NCBI GenBank assembly: GCA_020747065.1
Contig: JAGMVK010000006.1
Location: forward strand, 2,480,001 to 2,544,000
Reading direction: 5' to 3'
Source of the DNA: Cadophora sp. MPI-SDFR-AT-0126
Taxonomy: Eukaryota; Ascomycota; Leotiomycetes; Helotiales; Ploettnerulaceae
DNA length: 64,000 nucleotides
The notes beneath the pieces were generated by a model. That model was given only the letters and a program-made list of their open reading frames with translations, was not told the origin of the DNA and did no database searches. This document shows, piece by piece, positions 49,301 to 59,907 of this stretch (positions within the stretch are counted from its first letter, which is position 1; every line of letters starts with the position of its first letter). The translations under genes were made by a program, and so were the position numbers.

Positions 49301-49671
49301 ACCAATCGATGTCCTTCTTCCCTGTTGTGCATAGACCATCCGAATCAGTTTCCGCTATGGCTTCGCGAGATGCAAGCGCCTTGGATCTCTCGTCTGCCCC
49401 TTCCCCTTCATCGAAAGAACCTTCCAGCCCATTGAAATCTCCCAGTGGGAGTGAAGGCGGTCGAGAAGGAGATCGTAGGAGGAAAAGTGATGTAGTGAAA
49501 GAGAAGAAGGCGCATCGTGAGTATGGAAGCGATCTCGAGATGCTGGGGAGAGCGCTTTGTGCGGAGAGGGGATGGGATGCGGTTGTTAGTAGGAGGGGGA
49601 GGGGATGTCTTGCTTGTGCGGTTAGGGAGGTGGGGGCATTGGGGTGGAGGGTTGTGTTGAGGGTTGCTTAG
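46384..49671 (+). CDS. Large uncharacterised protein, 1043 residues
   Basis: I do not recognise a named family. Exons 46384-46602, 46674-49011 and 49097-49671; introns of 71 and 85 nt with CTGAC/CTAAT branch sites keep phase. The N-terminal 75 residues are basic (KKS-type clusters, RKQSKRDYFRNLLK), followed by a Pro-rich linker (KPLPPPPPAS). The large central part looks globular: LDTPxx-type loops and conserved-looking stretches such as VAFPWDEELNIRDLTDFRKI, AWSCVTAWPHVTVRAS and YWLLLQILLSCELLLRLDA. Later come SYISGFILPGEGLSHFLMST and YGGFIYRSKSFWSSACIIGR. Exon 3 adds HPLHKAFTYTKISLSTLLA, a Ser/Pro-rich stretch and a basic, Cys-containing end (RGCLACAVREVGALGWRVVL). No signal peptide or clear membrane span. 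Codon use and length support a real gene; function unknown. Confidence 0.8.
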
Positions 49672-50018
49672 GGGAGGTGTGCTTTTGTTGTTTATTTCTT
49701 TTCTAAGTGGTTGAGGTGCCGGGCGTTGAGTAGATATGGGGGAAGGGTGGTAATGGAGTTGACAATGGGAAAGGGGGTTTGTACTTATGAACTTGTTTTT
49801 GATACCCTGGGGCTTATGGATATGGGATATGGACATGGATATGGATACACGACACAATACGATATGCACGATACGCACGATACATCATAGCGCGGTGTAT
49901 GGAGGGGATCTGGCAGTTGGGTGAGTGATTGATCAGAGGGAATGGGAAATGAGAAATGATAAATGAATAACTGGATGGGATGGAGGGAGGGAATGGGTAA
50001 TTACAGCAGAGTAGTAAT

Positions 50019-50130
50019 CACAATGAATACATGACAATGAATACATGACAATGAATACATGACAATGAATACATGACAATGAATACATGACAATGAATAC
50101 ATGACAATGAATACATCACAATGAATACAT
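50019..50130. repeat. 14-bp tandem minisatellite, eight exact-length copies
   Basis: Eight head-to-tail copies of GACAATGAATACAT with no spacer. The first and eighth copies begin with C instead of G; the six inner copies are identical, which suggests recent expansion from inside. Confidence 0.95.
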
Positions 50131-50461
50131 TACGATAGAACGCATACGCTGCGCTTATTATTTTTGCAATCCCAAATACTCGTCGAGTATCATAAAATGA
50201 ATCCTTCCGAAACTGACCGCTCCAAAGAAACTGAAGAACAATCCGCGGTATGTGAGCAGTAGCAGTAGCATGTACTGTACTGTTCAACCCTCGACCCTAC
50301 CATGACTCCAATTTTTCCTTGTCATGATATCGTTTTCTTGTCTCTGGCATCTAGTACGCAGTATCGTAGTGTTGTTGAGTCCGTTGGTTTGTTGCTGGGG
50401 TTGGGGTGTTTATTCTCGCTTATTGTCTTATCGTGTCTTGGGGACGGTGGAGAAAGCATGA

Positions 50462-50487
50462 ATGGATGGATGGATGGATGGATGGAC
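50462..50487. repeat. GGAT microsatellite
   Basis: Uninterrupted TGGA/GGAT units over 26 bases in noncoding DNA. Confidence 0.9.
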
Positions 50488-51493
50488 GTAGATAGAGAAG
50501 GTGCAGAAGGTAGCGATAGATTTGGGAGGTTTTTGAGGAGCTAGGAATTGGGCTTGAGGGAAAGGGAAGGTTGAGGTGGGGGTGGGGGTGGGGATAGGGG
50601 TGTAGGGTCTAGGGTCTTGTGTCTTTGTTGAGAAGGTCGGGGGAGAGGGAGTGAGAAGGAATAAGGGACAGAGGTTACTATACAGCCTTAGACATCAGTA
50701 GGTATGTAGTAGGTTATAAGAGATATATCAGTAGCAAATAGAGGAAAGGTAGAGAAGGAGGTAAGTAAATGCCTCGCTATTTTTAACTTTGATTTGGGTT
50801 CTTTTTTTATTTGTTACTAACAAGAGCGATTACCGATCAAAAATTAGTGATTAAGTGCTCTGACTTAAGATGCTGGTGGATAATAAGTTAGTTGTTGCTT
50901 TGCTTTGCTTTACTTGGTCTTTTGTAGTTTATATATTTCATTTTTGCTTTGTTTTGCTTTTCTACCTTTACTTCTACCCCTAACCTTGAAATCCATGCGC
51001 ATTCAACTGACCTAGAGCTGTGCACAGCTGTAGTAGCCGCCCATTATAGCCTAGCATAGCCTGACTAAAGGAATTTATCACACTTTCAATGTAATGTTTC
51101 CAGCCAGGGGAAAGGCAAGGTCAAGCCAAGCCAAGCGAAGAAAAGGGAAGGGAAAGGAAGGTAAGGGATCGCTGTAGAGAAGGAGAAAAGAACAGAAGAA
51201 TCGAGAATCGAGAATCGAGAAGTCTAAAGACTCCAGATCTTGTCGATTTTGATTGTGTTTGGTTCTGTTGATGTATTGTGTCGGGGCATGGGAAACGGAG
51301 GAGGGGGAAGTTGTCGTTGTCGTTGGTTGGTTTTGTTCTGATCTCGCCTATGAAGGTCCGGAGAGAGAGGGAGAGGGAGAGCAAGAGCATGGCATCGGTT
51401 GCAAAAAGCATCGATTTGTGTTATTTCTCCCTCAGTCAAACTCTTGGGAGCGACGTAGTAGGGCTCGTTGTTGATTCTCGAGAGATCTGTCAA

Positions 51494-52596
51494 TTATGGA
51501 CGTCGGCGGAGAGCATGGCAGTAGTTGCAGAACGCGTCGATTTGCGATATTTCTTCGGAGGTTAGGCCTGAGGGGATGATGCGGTGGGGATCAGGACCTA
51601 GCACAGATTCGTTATGGGTGAGATCGTTAAAGGATGGGGTGAGTGAGGTGGGAGCGGGTGTGGATGGATTTGTGTTGGTGTTAGCGTTGGTGCTGACATT
51701 GGCGATTGCGGGGACTGTTTGTGGAACGGGAGGTGTTTTTGATGCTTCGAGGGTATCAGGAGTAGTGGAGGCAGATACAGAGAGGGTACCGGAAGTAAAA
51801 CCTTGGGAGCGGTGGAGGGAAGAACTGGTAGTCCGAGTCAAGACTCCTCCGTGTTCAACTACAGCTCCGGTTCCATCCCCAGCTCGGGGTCCACCTCTAT
51901 CTCCAGCAACTGATCCTCCATTGTCATCTTGAGGACGTTGAATTGGCTGCAGGAGTTGGAGGAGTCTGGATGGCCGAGACAGGTCTAGTAGCCTGCTGTC
52001 CACTGCCGGCAGGATCACTACCACTACCAAGTCCAAACGTAAGTCTAGCTGCAGCTCCAGTTCCAGTGTAATGTCCCTTGGCAACAGCAGCAGCAACGTG
52101 TGGGCCACTATGGTTCTCGTGCTGACCCGCGGCGTTGGAAGTCGAAGAAGAGCCGGGGTTGCTGCGTGGAGAAAATGGTTAGTTGTTTTTACGGGATTGA
52201 CGAGCGTGTGGGTGGCAATTAGGGGGAGGAACAGATCGGTGGTCTTCTTACTATTTTGGCATGTTCGACGTGATGTCTCTCACTGCGTTTTGCATCTGCA
52301 GTTGTTCAGCCGGGGTAGCTCCCTGATATTCAGACCAGTTGAAAAGTAGCCCTTGAGTACGATTGATCTGAATCTGCTTGGCCCTTTCGAAGAGGACTTT
52401 CCTGCTTGAAGTTATGGTGTGAGCAAGTGTTCTTGATATTACTTGGAGCGAGGCGGAAGGGAGGTGTAGGGCGTTGTGATGTTGTATTTGGGAGGGTGTG
52501 CGAGAAAACATACTGGGATTTCTTTTTCTCGTTTCCGCCATTCTTGTCGTTACCACTACCATTGTTCCCGGAGCCAGAGGCCATTGATGAGTCCAT
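51494..52596 (-). CDS. Uncharacterised Ser/Thr-rich protein, model incomplete
   Basis: Three well-spliced exons can be seen on the minus strand: 52596-52514, 52401-52252 and 52161 onward; introns of 112 and 90 nt start GTATGT and GTAAGA. Exon 2 holds the only compact conserved-looking segment (KVLFERAKQIQINRTQG, FNWSEYQGATPAEQLQMQNA). Exon 3 in phase reads Gly/Ser/Ala-rich sequence to a TGA at 51926-51924 (156 residues). A protein-like sequence then continues one frame over (DDNGGSVAGDRGG, Ser/Thr/Pro-rich, ending LTSEEISQIDAFCNYCHAL) to 51494. No convincing intron joins them; a one-base error or shift near 51925 would. A second copy of the end motif lies at 51383-51445. Family not recognised. 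Confidence 0.45.
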
Positions 52597-53338
52597 GATT
52601 ACTCTACTGTAAGGATCTGGTGGGAGATGGCTGTTAGTTGTTTGATTTTTGAGCTAGATGTTGTGGGAAGAAGAGCAAGATGGAATTGATGCTATGGATA
52701 AGGAAGAGTCATCATATCTTGATGTTCCGTAGATGTATACTGGTTATGAAGCTATTGGGCTGATTAGTGTTCATCAACAAGAGTATTGGCATTACGATAC
52801 CCACAGTTTGGTGCTGTAGTCGAGGTGGGTCGAGGTCGAGGTTGATATCGAGGTCAGGTTCAAGTTGCGGTGTTGGTATCGAAGAAGTTCGGAGCGACGA
52901 GGCTGCGGATTGACTTCAAGCCGCGCCGGATTCATTATCTTTCTTATCTGCGACTATTTCGAGGGATTAACCAAGTCAGACAGATGGTTGGCTCGAAGGA
53001 AGTTGGTGTCGTGATGTTGTTTTCGAGGAGTGAGGGTTCTTTGAGTGTTGGGTGGTGGTGGAAGGTTTGTTTTGGAATAAGCGAGGATGAAGAGTGGAGA
53101 GGTGGTGGACGGGAGGGGGATGGGCTTTGTCCAAGGGAGAGTTCGTGGAAAGCTTCTATAGCAAATTTATACGTGAGTTATGTGATGATGGGATGAACGG
53201 CGTTTGCTTCAAGTCATTTAAAGGAGTGTTGGACGTGTGAGATTGAGATAGACTAAGTGACTTCTCATGGATATATAGAGACTAGGCATTATTGATATCA
53301 GCCAAAGTCAACAGGAACTATTAGCTATCTCTGTACTG

Positions 53339-53381
<43 letters not shown>

Positions 53382-54110
53382 TGCAAGAGACATTAAGTGG
53401 AAGATCTTGGTGTGTCATTGCTACTGAGAATAGGATTGTTTACATCTTCCACTTCCGCATGCCTTTCTGACTGGGGGATACTTCAGTATCCTTATCCCCA
53501 AACAAATACACTTGCACCTCACTTTCTTGAATCTGTATAGCGTCTATCTACAGAGACCGAAGTTTCCTGTGAGCAGACAGCCCCTTACGAGAGTGAAGAG
53601 AATGACGAGAAGCGAACACGTGCACAATCATGTGACTGCCAAATTACTTTCCAGGATTTTGCTCATCAGCTACTTATCATCAAAAAATTCTGGGAAATGT
53701 GACAATAATAGCAGTTCTTGATATCTGCGACTCTAGTGTAAGGATTAGGGCGTGTGCAGGTAATTTGATAGAAGGACTATTTGAAATTACGCTTACCACT
53801 TTAAGATTAGTCAGATTCAAGGCATCAACCTCAGCCTCACCTGCATCCTCACCACTCATACTTTGCATTCCTCACAAAAAATCTGCTTCATCGTCACCAC
53901 ACTTTGACACTCCGTGAGCCAAGTACATCCTTATCGTTGCCATACTTCCCACCATCATTTATTCTCATTAAGCTATCTGCCCTAGCGCATTGATGAAGCG
54001 ACGAGGCTGATAGCCCAAACTTCGTGAATAATCCGCGCGTCATACGTATCCGGCTTCACCCGTCGTTGAAACAATCATCAAGTGTTCTGATCTGTCATAT
54101 AGTCAAAAGA
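52597..54110. other. Intergenic, no supported gene
   Basis: Promoter side of both the gene at 52596 (minus) and the NLR at 54111 (plus). Holds the TA run at 53343-53379. The frame at 52870-53196 has no recognisable features. Confidence 0.45.
53343..53379. repeat. TA dinucleotide microsatellite
   Basis: Uninterrupted alternating AT for 37 bases between the divergent genes at 52596 and 54111. Confidence 0.95.
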
Positions 54111-57100
54111 ATGGCGTTTCAAGAACATGTGCCTATGAATGCTCTTGATGGTGGAAACGCTCGGTATGCTTTCAGAGCTTCCTTAAAGTTTCGACTGGTC
54201 CAGATCTCTGCTCAATGTTGAATCTGGATTCAACTAACCATCTAGACCCTCTGATGATCTCTGGGGCCAAGCTCTGCAAAGGCTCAAACCTGCAAACCAG
54301 ACTGCCATCCGGGAGATTAGCACATCTACAAACCGACTTCAGGTCTTGCAAGATGTGCTTGAGCTGGCACAAAATTCGGAACGTACTTCTCAACAGAAGC
54401 AGTGGAAGTGGAAGAATCGAAAAGGGGAAATTATCGTTGTTCGTGATCTTTTCGCGAAGATGGTCACCTGGATTGAGAAGATCAAAGGAATTGGTGATAC
54501 AATCGTGCAGTACGACCCTGGACATGCTGCTCTGCCATGGGCAGCAGCACGGCTGTTGCTACAAGTAAGTCTTGAGATCTCTATCTTGAAGTAGATTTTT
54601 GATTCTTTTTCAGGCATCTGTCAACGATATTCAAACGAATGGAGCAATGCTCGATGGGCTGGAGCTCGTCTTCAACCTCATTGCCAAATTGGAAGTCATC
54701 GAGCGGCTTTACTTGCGGAGAAATTCCACGCTCCAGGTACCGCTGGACAAATCCATTGTCACACTCTACACTTCTATTCTTGAGTTCCTACTCGAGTCTC
54801 ACCGGTACTTTGGCCAGAAAACCATCAAGAGAATTGCAAAAAGCATATTTCAGCTTGAAGAACTCACCGTCAAGTATACGTCGAATATCGAGCGCAACAT
54901 GACTGAAGTGGAAGGATACGTTCGACTTCTGTCTGGAGAGATTTCAATCCATACAAACGCTAACTTGACCGAGATGTCACAGAGGATGACGAAGCTGGAC
55001 ATGCAATCTGGAAAGCTCGACAACGTAGATTCGCGTCTTGGTAATATTCAGGATGCACTGGAAGCGGAGGCACAACTATTGAGACAGACTTTAGATGATC
55101 TCAACGAGCCAACGAATCGGCTTGCACATCAAATTCGTACAATAAACGACAATTTGAAGGAAGAGGAGCGTCTGAAAATTTTCGAGTGGCTCTCAACCGT
55201 GGAATACCGAAGTCACCATCGCAGTAAAGCTAAAACTCTCCTTCCAGGCTCTGGTCAGTGGCTTTTGAAGAAACGGGAATTCATTGAATGGATCAGCAGA
55301 AGCACTTCCTCCATTCTGTGGCTGCATGGCATTCCCGGTTCAGGAAAGAGTATGCTGATTTCGCATGTCATCGAGTATTTACAAAGTCGAAGCATCGAAG
55401 ATGGTGGTTTAGCATATTTCTACTGTGCTCGCAGCGCCAACGAGCCAGAGAGAGCAGATCCGGTTGAGTTGCTGAGATGCCTCGTGGAGCAGATGTCTTG
55501 CTTGAGTGAGGACGAGCCAATTCAATTACCAGTTGCGAAAGCCTACAAAGACAAGAAGAAAGAAGCCAGAGGTCGGAAAGCAGAGAAGTTAAGCATGGAT
55601 GAGTGTGTGGATGTCATGCTGGAATTATTGCAACTGAATCCCGTCACATTTGTAATTGATGGCCTGGACGAGTGCGATCCGGCACGGCGGCAGGATCTTC
55701 TTGATGCGTTCCAGGAGCTCATCACAGGATCTGACAACATTGTGAAGATTTTTGTCAGCAGCCGAGACGACCATGACCTTGTTCACCGACTGTCGAAAAC
55801 GCCGAATCTGTACATCAGAGCATCTGACAACAGCGGTGATATCGAGAGTTTCGTGAAAACTCGTGTTGATGAAGCAATCGACAAGGGGAGGATTCTTTGC
55901 GGGAAAGTGCCTCAAGATCTAAGGAATGTTATTGTGGAAAACCTGATTCGAAAAGCTGAAGGGATGTTTCGCCTAGTCAGTCTCCACGTTCAGAGCCTTT
56001 GTGATCCTAGTCGGATCAAGACTCGAGCGAATGTTCTGGACACACTAGATCATCTTCCCTTGGATCTCCAGCGGTCTTACGACACTATTTTTGGTCAGAT
56101 AACAACATCCCAATACCCAAATCCGGACATAGCGGACCGGGTCATCAAATGGCTTCTTTTTGCCCAGGAGCAGCTCCCAGCAGATGTCTTTGCTATTGCC
56201 GTTCGGTCCGATTTAGATGACCAGGACCCGCTGGGGCACTCGGATATCCTCAGCATATGCTGCAATCTAGTCATTCATGACGATGAGACCAACACGTTTA
56301 GGTTTGCACACTTGTCTGTCCTTGAATACCTCGAACGTCTTGAGGACTATTCGATGTCGACTGCCCGTTCCTTGCTAGCCGAGCAATGTCTGAGCTGGAT
56401 CATAAACAATGGTGAGATGTTGGAGCAGGAACGATTGGACTGCTTGCAAATATACAGTCATGCTCGATCAATCTCACGTGTGCCGTCTGCTTTCCCAGAT
56501 GCTAACCGAGCTGCGATAAGGACGTTTTCTGGGCACGCAGATGTCCACTGGCCTCAATATGCGCGATTTGCTGGCCATCTGAGAAAAGAAGGACGTCTGA
56601 AAATGTTGCTTGAGACATTTCTACTATTATCTCCAGAATCTCTAACCGCCAATACTGGCCATTTCTGTCGATGGATTGACCGTCTTGATATCAGGCACCT
56701 CAATTTTCAGCAAAATCTCATCACCTCCAGGCCTTCCAATCCACTTTTTCTTGTGACTGCATTCAGCTTGATTGAAATTGTAGAAGCTCTGACCCGCAAC
56801 AATCCTGAAGCACTTCAGGCTCGCAATTCACTGAACCTTAATTGCGCCGAAGTTGCAGCCCAGTTCGACCAACCGCTTGCGATCTGCACAATTCTCAAAG
56901 AGAGCAGGAGACTCCACTTGCCGGTGAGCTACATGAAGTCTGCGATGCAGGCTGCCGCACAATCAGGCCGTGTTGCAGCTTTAAGAGCAATCCTTGGTAT
57001 AGCTGGACCTGGATTTGTAACGGCAGAAGACTTTCAATGCTTTGCTAAAGAAGCATTCGGACTCTCTCAATCACCATCATATGAAGAAATCTGCGCCCTC

Positions 57101-57838
57101 CTCTTCGAAAATAACAGGCAGCTTGAAGTTGATGAACCACTTTGGAATGCAGCTTTTAGCAACCAACGATTCGGACTAACCATATCTCGGGCCTTGCTCG
57201 GGTTTGCAGGTGACATCAGTCTTACTAAAAGCCTCATCAGTGCAGCTAGGAGCAACCAGTCCTTCGGATTGGAATTGCTGCACACAATTCTAGCAGCGGA
57301 AAATAAGATTCGCTTGAACTTCGATGTGCGTGAGATCATTGCAGAGTATCGTTACGAGACATGGATCCCTCAGCTTATAGAGCACTGGAAAACACATATT
57401 GGAGAGATGGACATGCCGGGTATTTTATCAGATTCTACGGCAGTACGGACGACTTGGAATTCTGCTAGTATGGCCATCCTCAACAGGGCTTTGGCAGCAG
57501 ACATCGACACAGAAGGTACCCTGCTTGACATTGTTCTCAGCCAAAACTTAGGTAAATTTGAGCTTAAATGGGACCACTTGGTTTCGTTGAGCAAGATGGA
57601 CAAAGGTAAGAAATGCCTTCTTATGCTGCTTGACGAAAAACCTGAGATGGATGAACCCGCTGTGAACATGATCTTGTCTCAATGGGACGATCAGGTTGTG
57701 GCCGCCTTGCTTAGCTTCCGCGAAGTGGAGATTACGGACAATGTTATTAAGACGGTCGCTGGGAACATGAGATCGGGAGCCAAAGTCATGCAGTTGCTTC
57801 TGGAAAGGGAAGCGGAAATGCTGGAGCTCATGGATTGA
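54111..57838 (+). CDS. NACHT-domain NLR (STAND NTPase) with NACHT_N-type N terminus
   Basis: Fungal NOD-like receptor, a signalling ATPase/GTPase of the STAND class, 1198 residues. Exons 54111-54163, 54246-54564 and 54614-57838, introns 82 and 49 nt. The N-terminal domain (about residues 20-170) matches the NWD/NACHT_N type: DDLWGQALQRL, RDLFAKMVTWIEKIKGIGD, QYDPGHAALPWAAARLLLQ. A helical coiled region follows (about 210-310). NACHT: Walker A GIPGSGKS (363-370), Walker B FVIDGLDECD (470-479), sensor VSSRDD, then a winged-helix-type part (LPLDLQRSYDTIFGQI, FRFAHLSVLEYL). The C-terminal half shows weak ankyrin-like helix pairs. The last 40 residues (EITDNVIKTVAGNMRSGAKV, MQLLLE) resemble one unit of a repeat that forms arrays in other fungal NLRs. 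Relatives act in non-self recognition and cell death; that role here is inferred. Confidence 0.9.
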
Positions 57839-58263
57839 AGACTTCTGTTGTTCAATCCTCATGATCTTTCATTCGGCAATCAAGAAATGGCCGTTGCAAT
57901 CCAACATCAACTACCGATGACACCTTCCCTGGACGACACTGATCGAAATTGGGAAAATCAACTGAGGGCTCGAATCAATCGGCTGATGAGGCTCTGCGTG
58001 ATTCCCAAAGTCAGGTCAATACTTTCTTCCCTACCTCTGCGAGCTAGAGCATTGTGCCAACGGGCTTCGCAAGCAGAGCGATCGACGATGGCAAAACAAG
58101 TGTCGCAGAACTGAGCACAATTCCGAGTATACGGAGTACTGAGCCCGAGACTAACAATGCATATGTGAACCAAGGTATATTGAGGCTGAGAATACAAGCA
58201 CGACGGATATACATTTTCCTTCCTACTGGACAGATGGATGCAAAGAGAAACCACCGCATGATG
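57839..58263. other. Intergenic between convergent NLR and MFS genes
   Basis: Space for the two 3' untranslated regions. The small frames here have no recognisable content. Confidence 0.45.
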
Positions 58264-59907
58264 TCAAATGGAATCCCGAATTTTAACAAACTCTCGATAC
58301 CGTGTCAAAGTCCAACGTCGGCATGCTTTGCCGTACATCATCATCGGAATTGTCAACATGATAAAGAAAAAATCAAGCACCGAGATCGCAATGAAGCAGT
58401 CTCGAACGCCACTGTTCTCCAACCAGGTACTTGCTGTAAAGGTAAAGATGCAACCAATAGTGTTGTTGATTACAGCAACCCCGACCATACCCTCCAAAAC
58501 CATCTCGGGGTATGCGTCCATGAGGTACGCCATGCTCAAATCACCAGCGCATCCCCAGCCGAATCCAATCAGTCCAAGACCGACGTAGGGAACTGGCCAT
58601 TTCCAGCCATAGGCTGTCCCTATGCCGAACAACAACATGCCGGCGGGAGAGAAGATGGCACAGGGGAACATCATCCAGAGACGATCTTCTGCTTCTCGGA
58701 TACCATTTCGGCGCTTTGCCATCCAGAACACAAATCGATCAGACAAGTATCCACCCCAGAAGCAGCCAATGACGGCTCCAATCAGACAAGGAACGTTCAT
58801 GATTCCGACTTGGGCGTCGTTGTAGTTCCAAGGGGGACCATACCAGTTGTCTTCCTCCAAGGTGAGGTAAAATGTCAACCAGGCGTCTTGGGCTCCCCAT
58901 TGGATTCCGGAATATATCACAGCTGGGAAGCCAAAGATGCGAAGGGTGTGGAAGAGACGGCTGATATACTGCTTGAAGCCTGTACCTTTCAAATTCGGTG
59001 CGAGTGTGATAAGCTGGATCCGTTGAAGATAGGTTTTGGGCTTCTCGTCTTTCCCATGTGGTGCATTAGACGCTGGGTTGGAAGTCGACTTCTTGAGATC
59101 TCCTGAGGTACCGATCTTTTCGTTGTCAGAGGAGGGGTCATTTGAGCCTGGAGTCGTCTCTTGGACGCCATCGATCATAGGCCCGCTGTGTGCCGCCCGA
59201 TCGAACATTGTTTCCTCCAGACAGAAGTACAGAACCAGGATGGTAACTGACGATATAATGACCGAAAGCCATGGGATCCATCTCCACCCAAGACGATCCG
59301 AGACAAAGCCACCAATCAGAGGTCCAAGATACGTTCCAACACTGGTCGCCAAAACATATATTCCAATGACGCTTCCTCGCTGATGTTCGAACGAAATCTC
59401 TGACAGGGACAATTGGACATTGGCTTCTGCGGCACTTTCTGAAGCACCGACAAACAGCTGATTCCAGATCGAATCTCGAGCTCCCTTGACATGCGCAAAC
59501 CATAGGGCGCCTATGAGTCCCCAGGTTATGCCGATTAAGTATGGAATCCTCCTCCCGTACAGCGAAGCAGCTGGTGATATCAAGAATGTCCAGTATCCGA
59601 TTCCAACGAAAAGTACGCCTGCACCTGTGTTCATAGCGCCATAGGATATGCCAAATTCCTCGTTCATCCCATCTTGTGCGGACCCAGCATCATTCGCAGT
59701 GGCCGCTGTGAAGCCGGTAATGAAAAATAGTAGGATGGCGTGCAGGTACTTTCGCGGAAGGCCCCAATTGAGAGGGTCGTTAGGAGACTCGGTCGGTTGT
59801 GGCGAGAGTACGATGTTGCCATGTCGTTTAAGATGGGAACTGGCAGCTTGCGCATCGGTCTCGAAAAGGCGCGAAGTTCCTGGCAAGATCTCTATTTGAT
59901 CGTCCAT
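58264..59907 (-). CDS. MFS transporter, DHA1/Hol1-like
   Basis: Twelve-helix major facilitator, 547 residues, single exon. I start at the ATG at 59907; the frame stays open upstream but without another ATG. The N-terminal tail is cytoplasmic. PNDPLNWGLPRKYLHAILLF marks entry to helix 1, a typical DHA1 motif. The helix 2-3 loop SPAASLYGRRIPYL carries the family G-x-x-x-G-R-R signature. Helix 5 region: ATSVGTYLGPLIGGFVSDRL. A long hydrophilic central loop (about 260-330) is followed by six more helices, including GIMNVPCLIGAVIGCFWGGY and GLGLIGFGWGCAGDLSMAYL. The Hol1-like resemblance suggests a drug/proton or organic-cation carrier, but the substrate cannot be read from sequence. It converges with the NLR gene. 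Confidence 0.88.
   Translation of the reverse strand: MDDQIEILPGTSRLFETDAQAASSHLKRHGNIVLSPQPTESPNDPLNWGLPRKYLHAILLFFITGFTAATANDAGSAQDGMNEEFGISYGAMNTGAGVLFVGIGYWTFLISPAASLYGRRIPYLIGITWGLIGALWFAHVKGARDSIWNQLFVGASESAAEANVQLSLSEISFEHQRGSVIGIYVLATSVGTYLGPLIGGFVSDRLGWRWIPWLSVIISSVTILVLYFCLEETMFDRAAHSGPMIDGVQETTPGSNDPSSDNEKIGTSGDLKKSTSNPASNAPHGKDEKPKTYLQRIQLITLAPNLKGTGFKQYISRLFHTLRIFGFPAVIYSGIQWGAQDAWLTFYLTLEEDNWYGPPWNYNDAQVGIMNVPCLIGAVIGCFWGGYLSDRFVFWMAKRRNGIREAEDRLWMMFPCAIFSPAGMLLFGIGTAYGWKWPVPYVGLGLIGFGWGCAGDLSMAYLMDAYPEMVLEGMVGVAVINNTIGCIFTFTASTWLENSGVRDCFIAISVLDFFFIMLTIPMMMYGKACRRWTLTRYREFVKIRDSI

Larger units (their letters stand above)
49672..51382. other. Intergenic region rich in simple repeats
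   Basis: About 1.7 kb with no convincing gene. Contains a 14-bp tandem array (50019-50130), a GGAT run (50462-50487), GGGGTGGG runs near 50575-50595, CTTTG runs near 50900-50960 and three GAATCGA units near 51199-51219. Confidence 0.5.

Noticed and set aside
50019..50130. CRISPR-like regular repeats
   Set aside because: Units are directly adjacent with no spacers; this is a minisatellite in a eukaryotic genome.
52870..53196. 108-codon open frame on the plus strand
   Set aside because: Gly/Trp/Arg-rich without motif or splice support; probably chance.
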